A stretch of DNA of 35,613 nucleotides from Synechococcus sp. UW140 (lineage in GTDB: Bacteria; Cyanobacteriota; Cyanobacteriia; PCC-6307; Cyanobiaceae). Under the pieces are notes generated by a model. That model made no database searches and was not told the DNA's origin. It saw only the letters and a program-made list of their open reading frames with translations. The stretch covers positions 1 through 35,613 of the forward strand of contig CAMAVE010000013.1 of the NCBI GenBank assembly GCA_945861595.1, in the 5' to 3' direction. Both the position numbers and the translations under genes were made by a program. Below are positions 20,357 through 28,051 of this stretch, one piece after another (the first letter of the stretch is position 1; each line of letters starts with the position of its first letter).

Positions 20357-21493
20357 ATGTTGAACGGTAAAATGTCTGTGCAACCCCCAGGTGATAGGAG
20401 AGGACGTCCCCTGGGAGTGTTACGTCTCTCGCTGACAGCTCGCTGTAATTTGGCTTGCCCCTATTGCTGCCCCGATAGCAAGGAGCCTGCTGGTCTTCTG
20501 ACTATCGAGCAGAGGATTCAGTTGGTCGAAGCCTTTGTGTCCCTCGGGGGCCACACCCTCAGGCTGACGGGCGGAGAACCTCTTTTGCATGCAGGATTGG
20601 AGGATCTCATTGTGGCTTTACAGCCGTTGCGGCAACGAGGCTCTGATGATCCCCGAGGGCAACTCAAGGACATGGCCCTGACAACCAATGGTGTTTTGCT
20701 CACTGCCGAACGCGCCCTCAGGCTCCGCCAGGCAGGCCTTGATCGGATCACCCTGAGTCTCGACGGCACCACTGCCGCCAGCGTGGCAACAATGGCCGGA
20801 TTACAGGGCGGAGAAGCGGCAGGAGAGATTATTTTGACGAAAGTGCTTGCTGCCATTGACCATGCCATTGCTGCTGGCTTCAATCCGGCCGTTGGGGCGC
20901 TCAAGCTCAATGCGGTGATCACCCGTTCGGGTAATGCCCATCAACTCGTGGCCTTGGCGGAGCTGGCCCGAAAGTACGGCATGGAGCTACGTTTGATTGA
21001 GTTCATGGATGTCGGCAATCGCAATGGCTGGACGATAGACGACGTCGTGAGTGCATCTGAGATGGTTGAGCAGATCGGTTCCCGTTGGTCCCTTGAACCT
21101 GTAAGCCGAGATCCCCATGGAACAGCAACCCGATGGAAGTATAAAGATGGTCATGGTTTCCTGGGAATTATCTCCTCAATAAGCGCGCCTTTCTGTGGCG
21201 ACTGTAATCGTTTACGCGTCACTGCAGATGGTATGGCATTCAGCTGCTTGTTTGCTTCTGCTGGTACGGATTTGAGGCCTAGTCTGCAGCCGCATAGTAG
21301 CTTATTGGAGATCCAATCAGCCATCCATAAGCTTTGGCTGCAGCGTGATGATCGCTACAGTGAAGAAAGGCATGAGTATTCCCTTGCGCCCAACCTTAAG
21401 AAGGATAATCAAGGAGAATCGACGGTTTTCTCCAGTAAAAATGTCAATCAATTAATACCTATTCACGCGGAAATGGCCTATCTCGGTGGATAA
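20357..21493 (+). CDS. moaA: GTP 3',8-cyclase MoaA
   Basis: Radical-SAM enzyme for the first step of molybdopterin synthesis. The 378-residue protein has the radical-SAM cluster Cys30-x3-Cys34-x2-Cys37 (CNLACPYC), LRLTGGEPLL, TTNGVLL and SLDG. The second cluster ligands are Cys280-x2-Cys283-x13-Cys297 (FCGDCNRLRVTADGMAFSC). The protein ends in Gly-Gly, the C-terminal tail needed for activity in MoaA. ATG 20357 and ATG 20372 are both possible. Whether the genome has another moaA for nitrate reductase cannot be seen here. It belongs functionally with xdhC and mocA although separated from them by the opposing sufU-like gene. Confidence 0.94.
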   Translation: MLNGKMSVQPPGDRRGRPLGVLRLSLTARCNLACPYCCPDSKEPAGLLTIEQRIQLVEAFVSLGGHTLRLTGGEPLLHAGLEDLIVALQPLRQRGSDDPRGQLKDMALTTNGVLLTAERALRLRQAGLDRITLSLDGTTAASVATMAGLQGGEAAGEIILTKVLAAIDHAIAAGFNPAVGALKLNAVITRSGNAHQLVALAELARKYGMELRLIEFMDVGNRNGWTIDDVVSASEMVEQIGSRWSLEPVSRDPHGTATRWKYKDGHGFLGIISSISAPFCGDCNRLRVTADGMAFSCLFASAGTDLRPSLQPHSSLLEIQSAIHKLWLQRDDRYSEERHEYSLAPNLKKDNQGESTVFSSKNVNQLIPIHAEMAYLGG

Positions 21494-21818
21494 TCAGCCG
21501 TGCTGACAATAATTATGCAATAGCCAAGGCTGTTACCTCAACTCGATAAAAGCCGTAGATAAAGAATGCGATCCCACAGGCCCAAAAAGCTGTGTCAATT
21601 TCTGTATTGGCATGGTTGAGTTCTGCTTTCTGGTAGGTTCGAACCGGTCAAGACAATTCTTCTAAATCGGGAGCGCTCATGTTAAGTCTTGAAATTGAAC
21701 CCTTTTTTAGTCAGGCTTGGGCCCTTGAGTGAAATGTCAGATCCCCAACACAAGCTTGGCAATTGCGAGTCCAACAAGCTGCAAATGTGTGGTAACATGA
21801 CAAGAGAATTTTTTTTGT
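21494..21818. other. Intergenic region moaA to porin, holding a broken small gene
   Basis: 325 bp. The left part contains the minus-strand interrupted gene at 21513-21680. The right part (21681-21818) is AT-rich and presumably carries the porin promoter; an A/T-rich tract precedes the porin ATG. GGTTCGAACC at 21637-21646 is a self-complementary decamer inside the broken gene. Confidence 0.5.
21513..21680 (-). pseudogene. Small membrane-protein gene interrupted by in-frame TGA at codon 11
   Basis: From ATG 21680 the frame reads MSAPDLEELS, then TGA (21650-21648), then continues for 44 sense codons, PVRTYQKAELNHANTEID followed by the hydrophobic segment TAFWACGIAFFIYGFYRV, ending TAA at 21513. 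Both parts are coherent in the same frame, and together they look like one small single-span protein of about 55 residues. No ATG, GTG or TTG follows the TGA early enough to restart. The simplest reading is a CGA-to-TGA or TGG-to-TGA nonsense change, or a sequencing error. Readthrough is conceivable but there is no selenocysteine context visible. The family is not recognised. Confidence 0.6.
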
Positions 21819-23378
21819 ATGAAATCACGTAAACGCAGCAAGGCCCTCTCTATTGCCGCAATGTTGCTTTTAGGTGCAAATATTGCGCCCGCTAAGGCAG
21901 TGGCACCGCAAGGTGAATCAACACAATTGCCGAGTGCCGCCTCTGCTGCGCTGTCTTCAAGCAATCTCCTAAGTGCCAAGCCTTCTGAAGCTTCAGCTGA
22001 ACTCAACCTTCCCATACTCAACTCTAAAGCCCTTAGCATTCAAACGGGTCGCGATCAGCAAGGCAACATCCTAGTTGCCGAGTCTGGAGTTAGCCAGGTT
22101 ATTGAGCAATCCAAGGTTACATCAACTGAAAAAACGGATTTACTGGCAAGTTCTGCGGCTACAGGTCCCTCAACCGAGAAAAAGTATCCCGTTTTTAATC
22201 CAAAGATTAAATTTGCCCTATTTGCGATAGATACCACATCAATCAATACGTTCTTTGGCTCTAGCGCTGCAAATGCACTTAATCAGCGCTATTCAAACCT
22301 TTACAATCAGTATACAATTGTCCCAACGGCTACAATTAGCTTTTTCGGCAAGGACCAGCTCTTTATTTCAGGTATTTTAACAAACTATCAATTGGATACC
22401 CCTGGCTGCGGTACTCCGTCACCAGGGACGGCGCATTTTTATTGCTTTCCGACCCAAAATACATTGCAACTGTTTAGGGCATGGTACAGCTTCTACATTA
22501 ATGATAATATAAAGGTGATGGCCGGTCCGCGCCTCTATTCCTATGATTTGCTTCCTGTAAGTACAGCCGGATATTCTCAAAAGGGCAATAGCTACCTTGG
22601 CCTAAGAAGCTTGCTTCTTGACATTGTTGACTACGCATCCGTTCCGGGTACTTATCCTTTGACCCTAGGTCCTGGTGCTGGAATCACATATGCCAAAGAT
22701 GGTTGGGCTTTGGGAGGTGGCATTATCGCTGGCAACCCCCAAACTGGCGGAATAACTGGCATTGTTGATAACAACAATGGCTCAACTGCAGTTGTGCAAT
22801 TATCCTATTCAGGAGCGCGAGGTGGATTCCAAGCGGCCTGGACAAACACAGCCTACCCAATGCCGAGCAACCTGGGAGGATATTTCTTCCAGGAAGGATC
22901 CAATGCTTCGTTTAATCCGTTTAATTGGTCAACGCCAATGAACGTCAACACGGCCTCGGTTGGCGGCTACTATTTCATTATTCCTCAAAAATTCTCAATC
23001 AGTGGTGGTATGAATTATGGCTTCTATACGGCCGCAGCTGATGGATACCTAGTTAAAAATGGTGATACAGCTGTTAGCAATACATGGCTCATTACTTTGC
23101 AGTACGAGAAGCTCTTCAGGGATAATATCGCAATCGGCACTTCCTTTGGCCAAATTGGTATGATTAAGTCAAACACGAGTGGTGGGGCTATCGACAACAC
23201 AGCCACTCCTCCCTGGATTTTAATGGGATTCTTGAACTGGCAAGTAGCTAAGTATCTTAGTCTGTCCCCCTACCTATACTGGTCAACATCGGATACCAAG
23301 GTTGGCTCTTCAGGAAACCCATCAGCACAGACGGGTACCTTTGGTGCTGCCTTGATGGCAACACTGGCCTTCTATTAA
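21819..23378 (+). CDS. Outer-membrane beta-barrel porin-like protein
   Basis: A 519-residue exported protein. Residues 1-28 form a signal peptide (KRSK, then hydrophobic, ending APAKA). A Ser/Ala-rich linker follows (about 30-125). The rest alternates short amphipathic strands rich in Tyr/Gly/Ser/Asn and ends in LMATLAFY, with the C-terminal aromatic typical of outer-membrane barrels. Cyanobacterial porins usually carry an N-terminal SLH domain binding cell-wall polymer; I see no SLH signature here. It starts at ATG 21819, and a strong intrinsic terminator follows. It may admit the substrate handled by the island enzymes, inferred only from neighbourhood. Codon use is clearly more AT-rich than the core genes. 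Confidence 0.75.
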   Translation: MKSRKRSKALSIAAMLLLGANIAPAKAVAPQGESTQLPSAASAALSSSNLLSAKPSEASAELNLPILNSKALSIQTGRDQQGNILVAESGVSQVIEQSKVTSTEKTDLLASSAATGPSTEKKYPVFNPKIKFALFAIDTTSINTFFGSSAANALNQRYSNLYNQYTIVPTATISFFGKDQLFISGILTNYQLDTPGCGTPSPGTAHFYCFPTQNTLQLFRAWYSFYINDNIKVMAGPRLYSYDLLPVSTAGYSQKGNSYLGLRSLLLDIVDYASVPGTYPLTLGPGAGITYAKDGWALGGGIIAGNPQTGGITGIVDNNNGSTAVVQLSYSGARGGFQAAWTNTAYPMPSNLGGYFFQEGSNASFNPFNWSTPMNVNTASVGGYYFIIPQKFSISGGMNYGFYTAAADGYLVKNGDTAVSNTWLITLQYEKLFRDNIAIGTSFGQIGMIKSNTSGGAIDNTATPPWILMGFLNWQVAKYLSLSPYLYWSTSDTKVGSSGNPSAQTGTFGAALMATLAFY

Positions 23379-23412
23379 TCGCAACTTTGCGATAGATTCT
23401 CAAAATTAATTT

Positions 23413-23443
23413 AAAGAGCACATTCTATTGTGCTCTTTTTTTT
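23413..23443 (+). terminator. Strong intrinsic terminator after the porin gene
   Basis: AAGAGCACA (23414-23422) pairs perfectly with TGTGCTCTT (23429-23437) around the loop TTCTAT, and the stem runs straight into a run of ten T's. It is 35 bp past the porin stop. Confidence 0.92.
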
Positions 23444-23858
23444 GGCAAGCATTATTGCTTTTAGTCTGCTTTTGAAAGGAGTCAGGAGTTCTTAGTAAGC
23501 CACTTGGCCTAAGTAAATATCTACGCTTTTAATTAGATTCGCTACCATCTGAATCGACTGCCCAAGTTCACCACAACATCGCAACCAGCTCTGCATATAG
23601 TGAAATCATTGCTGCAGGACGGACAACTAAGATTGTCTGATCATTCTTAAAATAAGCATCTAGTGAATTTTTGAGAACTCAAGACTAGTTTTCTTGCCAA
23701 AATAAGTAGAAATAAAATTAAGCACGGTGAGTTTATGTACGTATTCGATGGGGCATTGATCAGTAGCAATAATCCCAAGGGGCTTTTGGCTATTTAAAAG
23801 AGCAAAAAATGGCACCGTTGGTATTTCCAGGTAATCCCTCACGACAATTACTTAGTGG
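23444..23858. other. AT-rich gap between the porin terminator and the ankyrin gene
   Basis: About 415 bp. Apart from the doubtful minus-strand frame at 23660-23842 nothing is supported; a 20-codon plus-strand frame (ATG 23735) is too short to judge. Confidence 0.4.
23660..23842 (-). CDS. Doubtful small ORF downstream of the ankyrin gene
   Basis: A GTG-started 60-codon frame lies 16 bp beyond the ankyrin-protein stop on the same strand. The product is soluble-looking (MRDYLEIPTVPFFALLNSQK onward), with balanced composition and plausible codons but no family I recognise and no Shine-Dalgarno. It could be a real tail gene of the ankyrin unit, or chance. Confidence 0.25.
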   Translation of the reverse strand: MRDYLEIPTVPFFALLNSQKPLGIIATDQCPIEYVHKLTVLNFISTYFGKKTSLEFSKIH

Positions 23859-25331
23859 TCAGTGCAATCGTTCTTGTTGATTCAACAGTTTGCCGATGAG
23901 TAGCGTTAACTCGTGATCCTCGCCAAAAACCTCTTTACTGATGGTTAATTCATCCTTTCCATCGTGGCCTACGAGACCTAGTTTGCAGCGTGAATCCTCT
24001 AGCAGAAGCCTTGCGCACTCTTCAAAGCCATGCCAAAGAGCATCATGCAAAGGGCTGTAGCCATTAATGCGTCCTTGCGCATTGATAACGTCGACAGTCA
24101 TTTTTTCTGATTTTAAGAGTTTTTGGAGAATATCGGCGCGACCATTATAGGTTGCCTTGTGAATAGTGTACCCCTTAAAAATCCAGTCAAAAGAATTTAC
24201 TTCTGCCCCTGCTTCTAGCAGTAAATCAACAATAGCTGGATGATTATCTCTGCAGGCAATCAATAGGGGAGTGTGACCGTCGCTAAAGCTATTAACATGC
24301 GGGTGTCTTTGCTCTAGATTACTTGCATCTGATTGGATAGATTGACGTGCTGACGCAGTGTCCCCCTTGATGCTGGCATCAAGAAGTTTTTGGCTTTCAA
24401 TCGTTTTCTTACAGTTGTCACGATAGGCAAATATGAGTGATTCTATGGATGCGAAGAGGTCCTTCCCGGCGGCCGTTCCTTGAACTGAAGCCTCGTAATT
24501 TAAGTGATCCCAAAGTGAAAAGCCGTAATGGGTCATGGTTTCAATATTTGGGCCATACTTTAATAACTCTTCAATCATTGAAGCTGATTTATACCAGAGA
24601 GCATCCATAATCGGGGTGTGCCCCATCGTCGGGGTAACTGCATCGATAAATGCGCCGGCTTCAACTAATAGGCGGCCCACATCCGCACTACCACCTTGAC
24701 AGGCTTTATGGAGTGCTGTTGCACCAGTGTAGGGATCAGTCGTATAGAGGTCGGCGCCAGCCTTTAACAGTAGATCTACAATGTGGTGATTACCTTGGCA
24801 GGCCGCCATCATTAATAAGGTTAGCCCTGTATTTTCTGATCGAGTATTGACATTGCCACCCAAATTAATCAGTCGGCGAACCTCAGCCCCATCGTTGGCT
24901 TCAACCGCCTTGATTAATTGCGAGGGTAGGTTGGCAGAAAAAGCGGCACTCAGAGGTCCTAAATCAGCAAATAACTTCCAGGAAATTACTTTTTCGTTGT
25001 CATCAAAGCTGATTTGATGCAGATCTTCAATTTCGAAAGCTTGACCAGAAGGCTTACAGATACCTTCAGCATGAATAATCACAAAAGCAGTTTGCCCTGA
25101 TACTGAAACAGAACGCAATTGGTTCTTGCTTTCTGTTGTGGCAGCCCGTATTTCCAGGAATTTGGTAACAGCTTCACGGCCGTACCATTCGCCTGTAAAT
25201 GGAATAACAGCATTTTGGGCGTTTTGGGGCATGCTGAGATGAATACTTTCAGCAAGCCGATCGAGAAAACTATCAAATCTTGAGTTATATAGATCGTCAA
25301 ATAGGGATAGGACAAGCTTTTCGGGGTTCAT
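23859..25331 (-). CDS. NTF2/SnoaL-like domain fused to ankyrin repeats
   Basis: A 490-residue protein. Residues 1-125 have the SnoaL/NTF2-like pattern: helix LVLSLFDDLYNSRFDSFLD, FTGEWYGREAVTKFLEIRA, then the beta strands SVSVSGQTAFVIIHAEGI and DLHQISFDDNEKVISWKLFAD. Residues 135-290 and 340-460 are ankyrin repeats, recognisable as TLLMMAACQGNHHIVDLLLKAGAD, TALHKACQGGSADVGRLLVEAGA, TPLLIACRDNHPAIVDLLLEAGA and SPLHDALWHGFEECARLLLED (each quoted only in part of its repeat). An NTF2-like pocket plus ankyrin scaffold suggests ligand binding tied to protein interaction. Stretch 290-340 is a non-repeat helix. It starts at ATG 25331, 50 bp downstream of the EthD gene on the same strand. Confidence 0.82.
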   Translation of the reverse strand: MNPEKLVLSLFDDLYNSRFDSFLDRLAESIHLSMPQNAQNAVIPFTGEWYGREAVTKFLEIRAATTESKNQLRSVSVSGQTAFVIIHAEGICKPSGQAFEIEDLHQISFDDNEKVISWKLFADLGPLSAAFSANLPSQLIKAVEANDGAEVRRLINLGGNVNTRSENTGLTLLMMAACQGNHHIVDLLLKAGADLYTTDPYTGATALHKACQGGSADVGRLLVEAGAFIDAVTPTMGHTPIMDALWYKSASMIEELLKYGPNIETMTHYGFSLWDHLNYEASVQGTAAGKDLFASIESLIFAYRDNCKKTIESQKLLDASIKGDTASARQSIQSDASNLEQRHPHVNSFSDGHTPLLIACRDNHPAIVDLLLEAGAEVNSFDWIFKGYTIHKATYNGRADILQKLLKSEKMTVDVINAQGRINGYSPLHDALWHGFEECARLLLEDSRCKLGLVGHDGKDELTISKEVFGEDHELTLLIGKLLNQQERLH

Positions 25332-25381
25332 AATTAATTTTTAGTTTGGAGGAGTTACTAGTGGTGGGTTGGATTGATCCT

Positions 25382-26086
25382 TTAGCCCCTAGGCTCAGGT
25401 CCAATGATCCATTCCGAGCGGACGGTCATGCATGCGTGAATCCACGGATCAGCTATCGCCAGAAAATCGGCATGCATGGCTCCCTGCCACTCCTTGCTTC
25501 CGATCATCTCTTTAAGTCCAAGGAAGGATGTTGTTGAAAAATGGCCAACATAGTCGAAAAAGGGCTCGGCGCCGTTGGTATAGTAACGATCCCTTGTGAA
25601 GCAACATAAGTTACGAATAAGCCCGGGTATATTCCTTGCGAGCCGTGCATTATCGGTTAAAAGGTGCTGACGAAATTGATCAAGGCTTTGATCCTCTCTC
25701 CTCTTCAGTAAAACGAGAAGCTTGTATTCTTGCTGCTCTCTATTTTGTACTGTGTTTTCATGAAGTAGGCTTGAATATGTATCAAGGACCAGAGTTTGCC
25801 AGGCTGCGGCCCATTTCCGTTCATCTTTTTTTGCTCCCTCCAGATATTCCGGTGTTTGCAATGACTCCGCTTGCTCTTCATCATTCTTCAACCATATCTC
25901 GGCCAGGCCAGAATAGGCCATGGGATTGTATGTATTTCTGAGCTCTATCGCGCAGTCAATCTTGTATTTCCTTACCTGGGGAATTGGTATTGCATATTGG
26001 ACCGCATGCACATAACGCCAGTAGTCTTGAAATTCCTGTTCTGACATTCCAGGTCGAGGTGATGCAAAAATATGTTGATGAATCAT
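25382..26086 (-). CDS. Tandem EthD-like (dimeric alpha+beta barrel) protein
   Basis: A 234-residue protein from ATG 26086, built of two EthD-like halves. The first begins MIHQHIFASPRPGMSEQEFQ with DYWRYVHAVQ and SGLAEIWL; the second begins YKLLVLLKRREDQSLDQFRQHLLTD and has FDYVGHFSTTSFLGLKEMIGS. EthD-type proteins include a factor of the ethyl tert-butyl ether system and decarboxylases/cyclases of polyketide and aromatic metabolism; no activity can be assigned. The frame extends upstream to ATG 26173, but ATG 26086 lies in an ATGA overlap with the preceding small frame and fits the EthD domain start. Confidence 0.75.
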   Translation of the reverse strand: MIHQHIFASPRPGMSEQEFQDYWRYVHAVQYAIPIPQVRKYKIDCAIELRNTYNPMAYSGLAEIWLKNDEEQAESLQTPEYLEGAKKDERKWAAAWQTLVLDTYSSLLHENTVQNREQQEYKLLVLLKRREDQSLDQFRQHLLTDNARLARNIPGLIRNLCCFTRDRYYTNGAEPFFDYVGHFSTTSFLGLKEMIGSKEWQGAMHADFLAIADPWIHACMTVRSEWIIGPEPRG

Positions 26087-26268
26087 TTGTATGGTGAAAT
26101 GAATAAGTCTGTTGTCTGGGAGGTTGCTTGGCTTTGAAAGGAGCTTCCTGGCTTGCCGTTTTGGCATTGCCATTCTAATGCCACGGGCCCCAAAACAACC
26201 TTCTTTTGTGCTTTATCTGGCGCGTCAGCACCGCACAGCCAATCGGCGACAGCCAAGTCTTCTGCCAT
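26083..26268 (-). CDS. Possible small protein translationally coupled to the EthD gene
   Basis: A 61-residue frame from ATG 26268 ending in TGA within the ATGA overlap with the EthD gene start. The product (MAEDLAVADWLCGADAPDKA at the start, ending DLFISPYK) has two cysteines and no recognised domain. The overlap is typical of coupled genes, but the alternative is that this is noncoding and the EthD gene starts at 26173. Confidence 0.3.
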   Translation of the reverse strand: MAEDLAVADWLCGADAPDKAQKKVVLGPVALEWQCQNGKPGSSFQSQATSQTTDLFISPYK

Positions 26269-26467
26269 TGGAATTCAAACTAAAGTTTGATTTAATCTCA
26301 AATAGCAGCCCTGGCGAATGAAATTCAGTGACTTGGATTATTTTAAGGTGGTTTCGCTATCAAGTTGAGTCTATTCTCCCGATGAGCACACGTCTTGGAT
26401 GACTGTCTGTATATAATGAGCGGTATAAGACTTGCATCTTGCAAATCAACTAAGCAGTTAACCCCGC

Positions 26468-26750
26468 TCAGCAGATTGCATCTTTTGCCTGTCTTGGTCG
26501 GATTACGATCGTTGACCAGCGTATGGCCTTCTGCAGCTCTGCAATGGAGATCATGGTGCTATCTGCTAAAAAGTAGGCTTTCGCTAACTGGATCCATTCC
26601 TCTGGCCGCGCAGGCTGCGTTCCATTGCTTGCTTGTGATTCATCAAGATGTGCCCACGACGGCGTTTTCTTGCCTGGAAGGGTGAGCTGAGAGGGCGAAG
26701 ACGCTGTACGCTGCTAGCCATTCATCAGGGTTTGTCTTGTCACTGTCCAT
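26468..26750 (-). pseudogene. Probable frameshifted gene remnant
   Basis: From ATG 26750 the minus strand reads MDSDKTNPDEWLAAYSVFAL and stops at TGA 26645-26643. A second frame overlapping it continues with PSWAHLDESQ, then PARPEEWIQLAKAYFLADS and ISIAELQKAIRW, ending TGA at 26468. Both frames have protein-like composition, and the change of frame lies about 26650-26700, as if one short soluble protein had suffered an indel. The family is unknown. Confidence 0.3.
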
Positions 26751-27236
26751 TCTGGTGTGTAGCTATCGGGACTATTTCCGCTAGGCCATAGAAGAATCGC
26801 CTGCAGGCGTCCAATGTTCTACAGATAGTTGTTCATTGCATACTTCTTATCAAGTATGGACTTTACCGCCTGTCTGCTTATCTTCATCTTCGCTAATCCT
26901 TGTGTTGAATTGGGTGTTTTGTAGGCATGTCCTAACCCATTAGCACTGAATAGTCTGCAAGAATGTAATAATAGTAAACTCTGGCTTCGGCACTAAAGCC
27001 CTCGCCTGGATTGGATGATGTAGCGATAAACTTATTAAGCTAGAAGGTTTTTTCCTGCCAAAGTGCATAGGGTAAGCCGCGAATGGATCGCATGCATTTG
27101 CTGCTGTTGATTGTGTATCAAGTAATAGGGGCACTAGAAATTGTGTGAGAAGACTTAGTGGTCTCATTGATCGAAGCAGGGTTGGCCGTGCTTTCAGAAT
27201 GATCTGTGTTGTCAGAGGTGTGTATTAGCTTCGCGA

Positions 27237-27365
27237 ATGATTATACGAAGTCTTTCGAGAATATCTCATGCTGAGATTAAAAGTTATGGAGCCCCTCGTG
27301 GTAAGAAAAGTCAGATTCATGTGACTGCTATTTTACAACGGAACAGGCTTGGCGATTTCAAATAA
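27237..27365 (+). CDS. Doubtful 42-aa basic ORF
   Basis: ATG 27237 to TAA 27365 encodes a basic peptide (MIIRSLSRISHAEIKSYGAP, then RGKKSQIHVTAIL) inside decayed DNA. It may be a fragment of a larger lost gene. There is no Shine-Dalgarno and no family. Confidence 0.15.
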   Translation: MIIRSLSRISHAEIKSYGAPRGKKSQIHVTAILQRNRLGDFK

Positions 27366-27423
27366 TCTCAGATCCAAGGTTATCCACCCCAGATCGGCTC
27401 CCAATTTTTACGTTGTTGAGCTC

Positions 27424-27469
27424 ATAAAAAAGTACTACCAGGCATTTATCTGCTTGCTGATAGTACTTT
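27424..27469 (-). terminator. Intrinsic terminator of the leftward ABM-like gene
   Basis: On the minus strand AAAGTACTA (27469-27461) pairs with TAGTACTTT (27437-27429), with an inner AAGCA/TGCCT-type pairing. The second arm continues into a TTTTTTA run at 27431-27425. It lies about 160 bp downstream of the stop of the gene at 27627-27929. Confidence 0.7.
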
Positions 27470-27626
27470 GGGTTCATCAGAGGATAGTAGCTAGGCAAAA
27501 AAGGCGAATTAGCCTATGAAGAATTTCAGCTATGACTGTAAACAGTCAGCAATATTAGGGCAAAGAGACGAAAAAAGTGGATCTGCCCAATGAATTAACG
27601 CTTGTACTTAGAATCTCCTCAAGCAT

Positions 27627-27929
27627 TTAGTCAATAGCTGAGACTATTTTGAACTCAGGCGGTGCTGCAAGGAAGGAGCTTAATTTATTTACGAATGAAG
27701 AGTTAGCTCGGAATTTCATGTACTTTTCCCATGATACCTTACTATCCCATTTTTCATTAATAATGATCGAATTTTCATCTTGGTCATCTTGTGTAACCTC
27801 AAATAAGATGTTCCCAGGGAAGGACCTTGTAACTTCATTACCGTCCGGACTTTTCATCAAGTCTAGAAAGAGGCTTGACTTGCCGTTTTCCAGCTTGATA
27901 AAAGCCAATTGATTAAATAGCGATGACAT
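27627..27929 (-). CDS. ABM-like dimeric alpha+beta-barrel protein (paralogue of 13925-14239)
   Basis: A 100-residue protein with strands FNQLAFIKLE, GNILFEVTQDD and SIIINEKWDS, and helices around SLFLDLMKSPDG and SWEKYMKFRA. It aligns by eye with the protein at 13925-14239 over most of its length (LMKSP.G, GN..F, E.W..K..WE..M..R, APPEF/EPPVF). ATG 27929 is preceded by AGGAG with 7-nt spacing, a clear ribosome site. A dyad at 27983-28021 lies upstream and a terminator downstream, so it is likely a monocistronic unit. The substrate is unknown. Confidence 0.78.
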   Translation of the reverse strand: MSSLFNQLAFIKLENGKSSLFLDLMKSPDGNEVTRSFPGNILFEVTQDDQDENSIIINEKWDSKVSWEKYMKFRANSSFVNKLSSFLAAPPEFKIVSAID

Positions 27930-27936
27930 AATTTTT

Positions 27937-27941
27937 CTCCT
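27937..27941 (-). promoter_or_regulatory. Shine-Dalgarno AGGAG of the ABM-like gene
   Basis: The minus strand reads TTAGGAGAAAAATTATG. The site fixes the start at 27929 and is one of the few clear ribosome sites in the AT-richer region. Confidence 0.65.
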
Positions 27942-27982
27942 AAGGATTCAAGTTGAGCAAGGCTGGTCTGGTGATGGCAACT

Positions 27983-28021
27983 TTGGATCAATCAATTTTT
28001 GTGATAAATTAGTTGATCCAA
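27983..28021. promoter_or_regulatory. TTGGATCAA-N21-TTGATCCAA inverted repeat
   Basis: A perfect 9-bp dyad lies between the DUF3303-like gene (stop 28052) and the ABM-like gene (start 27929), both leftward. It may be an operator for the latter or a T-run-less terminator of the former. It shares the TTGATC half-site with the dyad upstream of xdhC. Confidence 0.35.
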
Positions 28022-28051
28022 TTCAATCTAATGCTCTCCCGTATGCATTCT

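Larger units (their letters stand above)
26269..27626. other. Long gene-poor, apparently decayed region
   Basis: About 1.36 kb without a convincing intact gene. It holds a frameshifted minus-strand remnant (26468-26750), a 42-codon plus-strand frame (27237-27365) and a terminator for the ABM-like gene (27424-27469). Open frames on the remaining parts look random (for example the hydrophobic minus frame 26940-27167). No transposase motif or terminal inverted repeats were recognised. Confidence 0.5.

Noticed and set aside
21632-21650. tRNA T-arm-like GGTTCGAACC as an island att site or tRNA relic
   Set aside because: It is a self-complementary decamer inside the broken gene, with no acceptor or anticodon arms and only partial identity to the tRNA-Val 3' end.
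21513-21680. Selenoprotein reading of the TGA codon
   Set aside because: No SECIS-like hairpin was evident just after the TGA, and picocyanobacteria are not known to use selenocysteine; nonsense change or sequence error is simpler.
26940-27167. 75-codon hydrophobic minus-strand frame
   Set aside because: No start context, low-complexity Leu/Ser/Pro composition and decayed surroundings.
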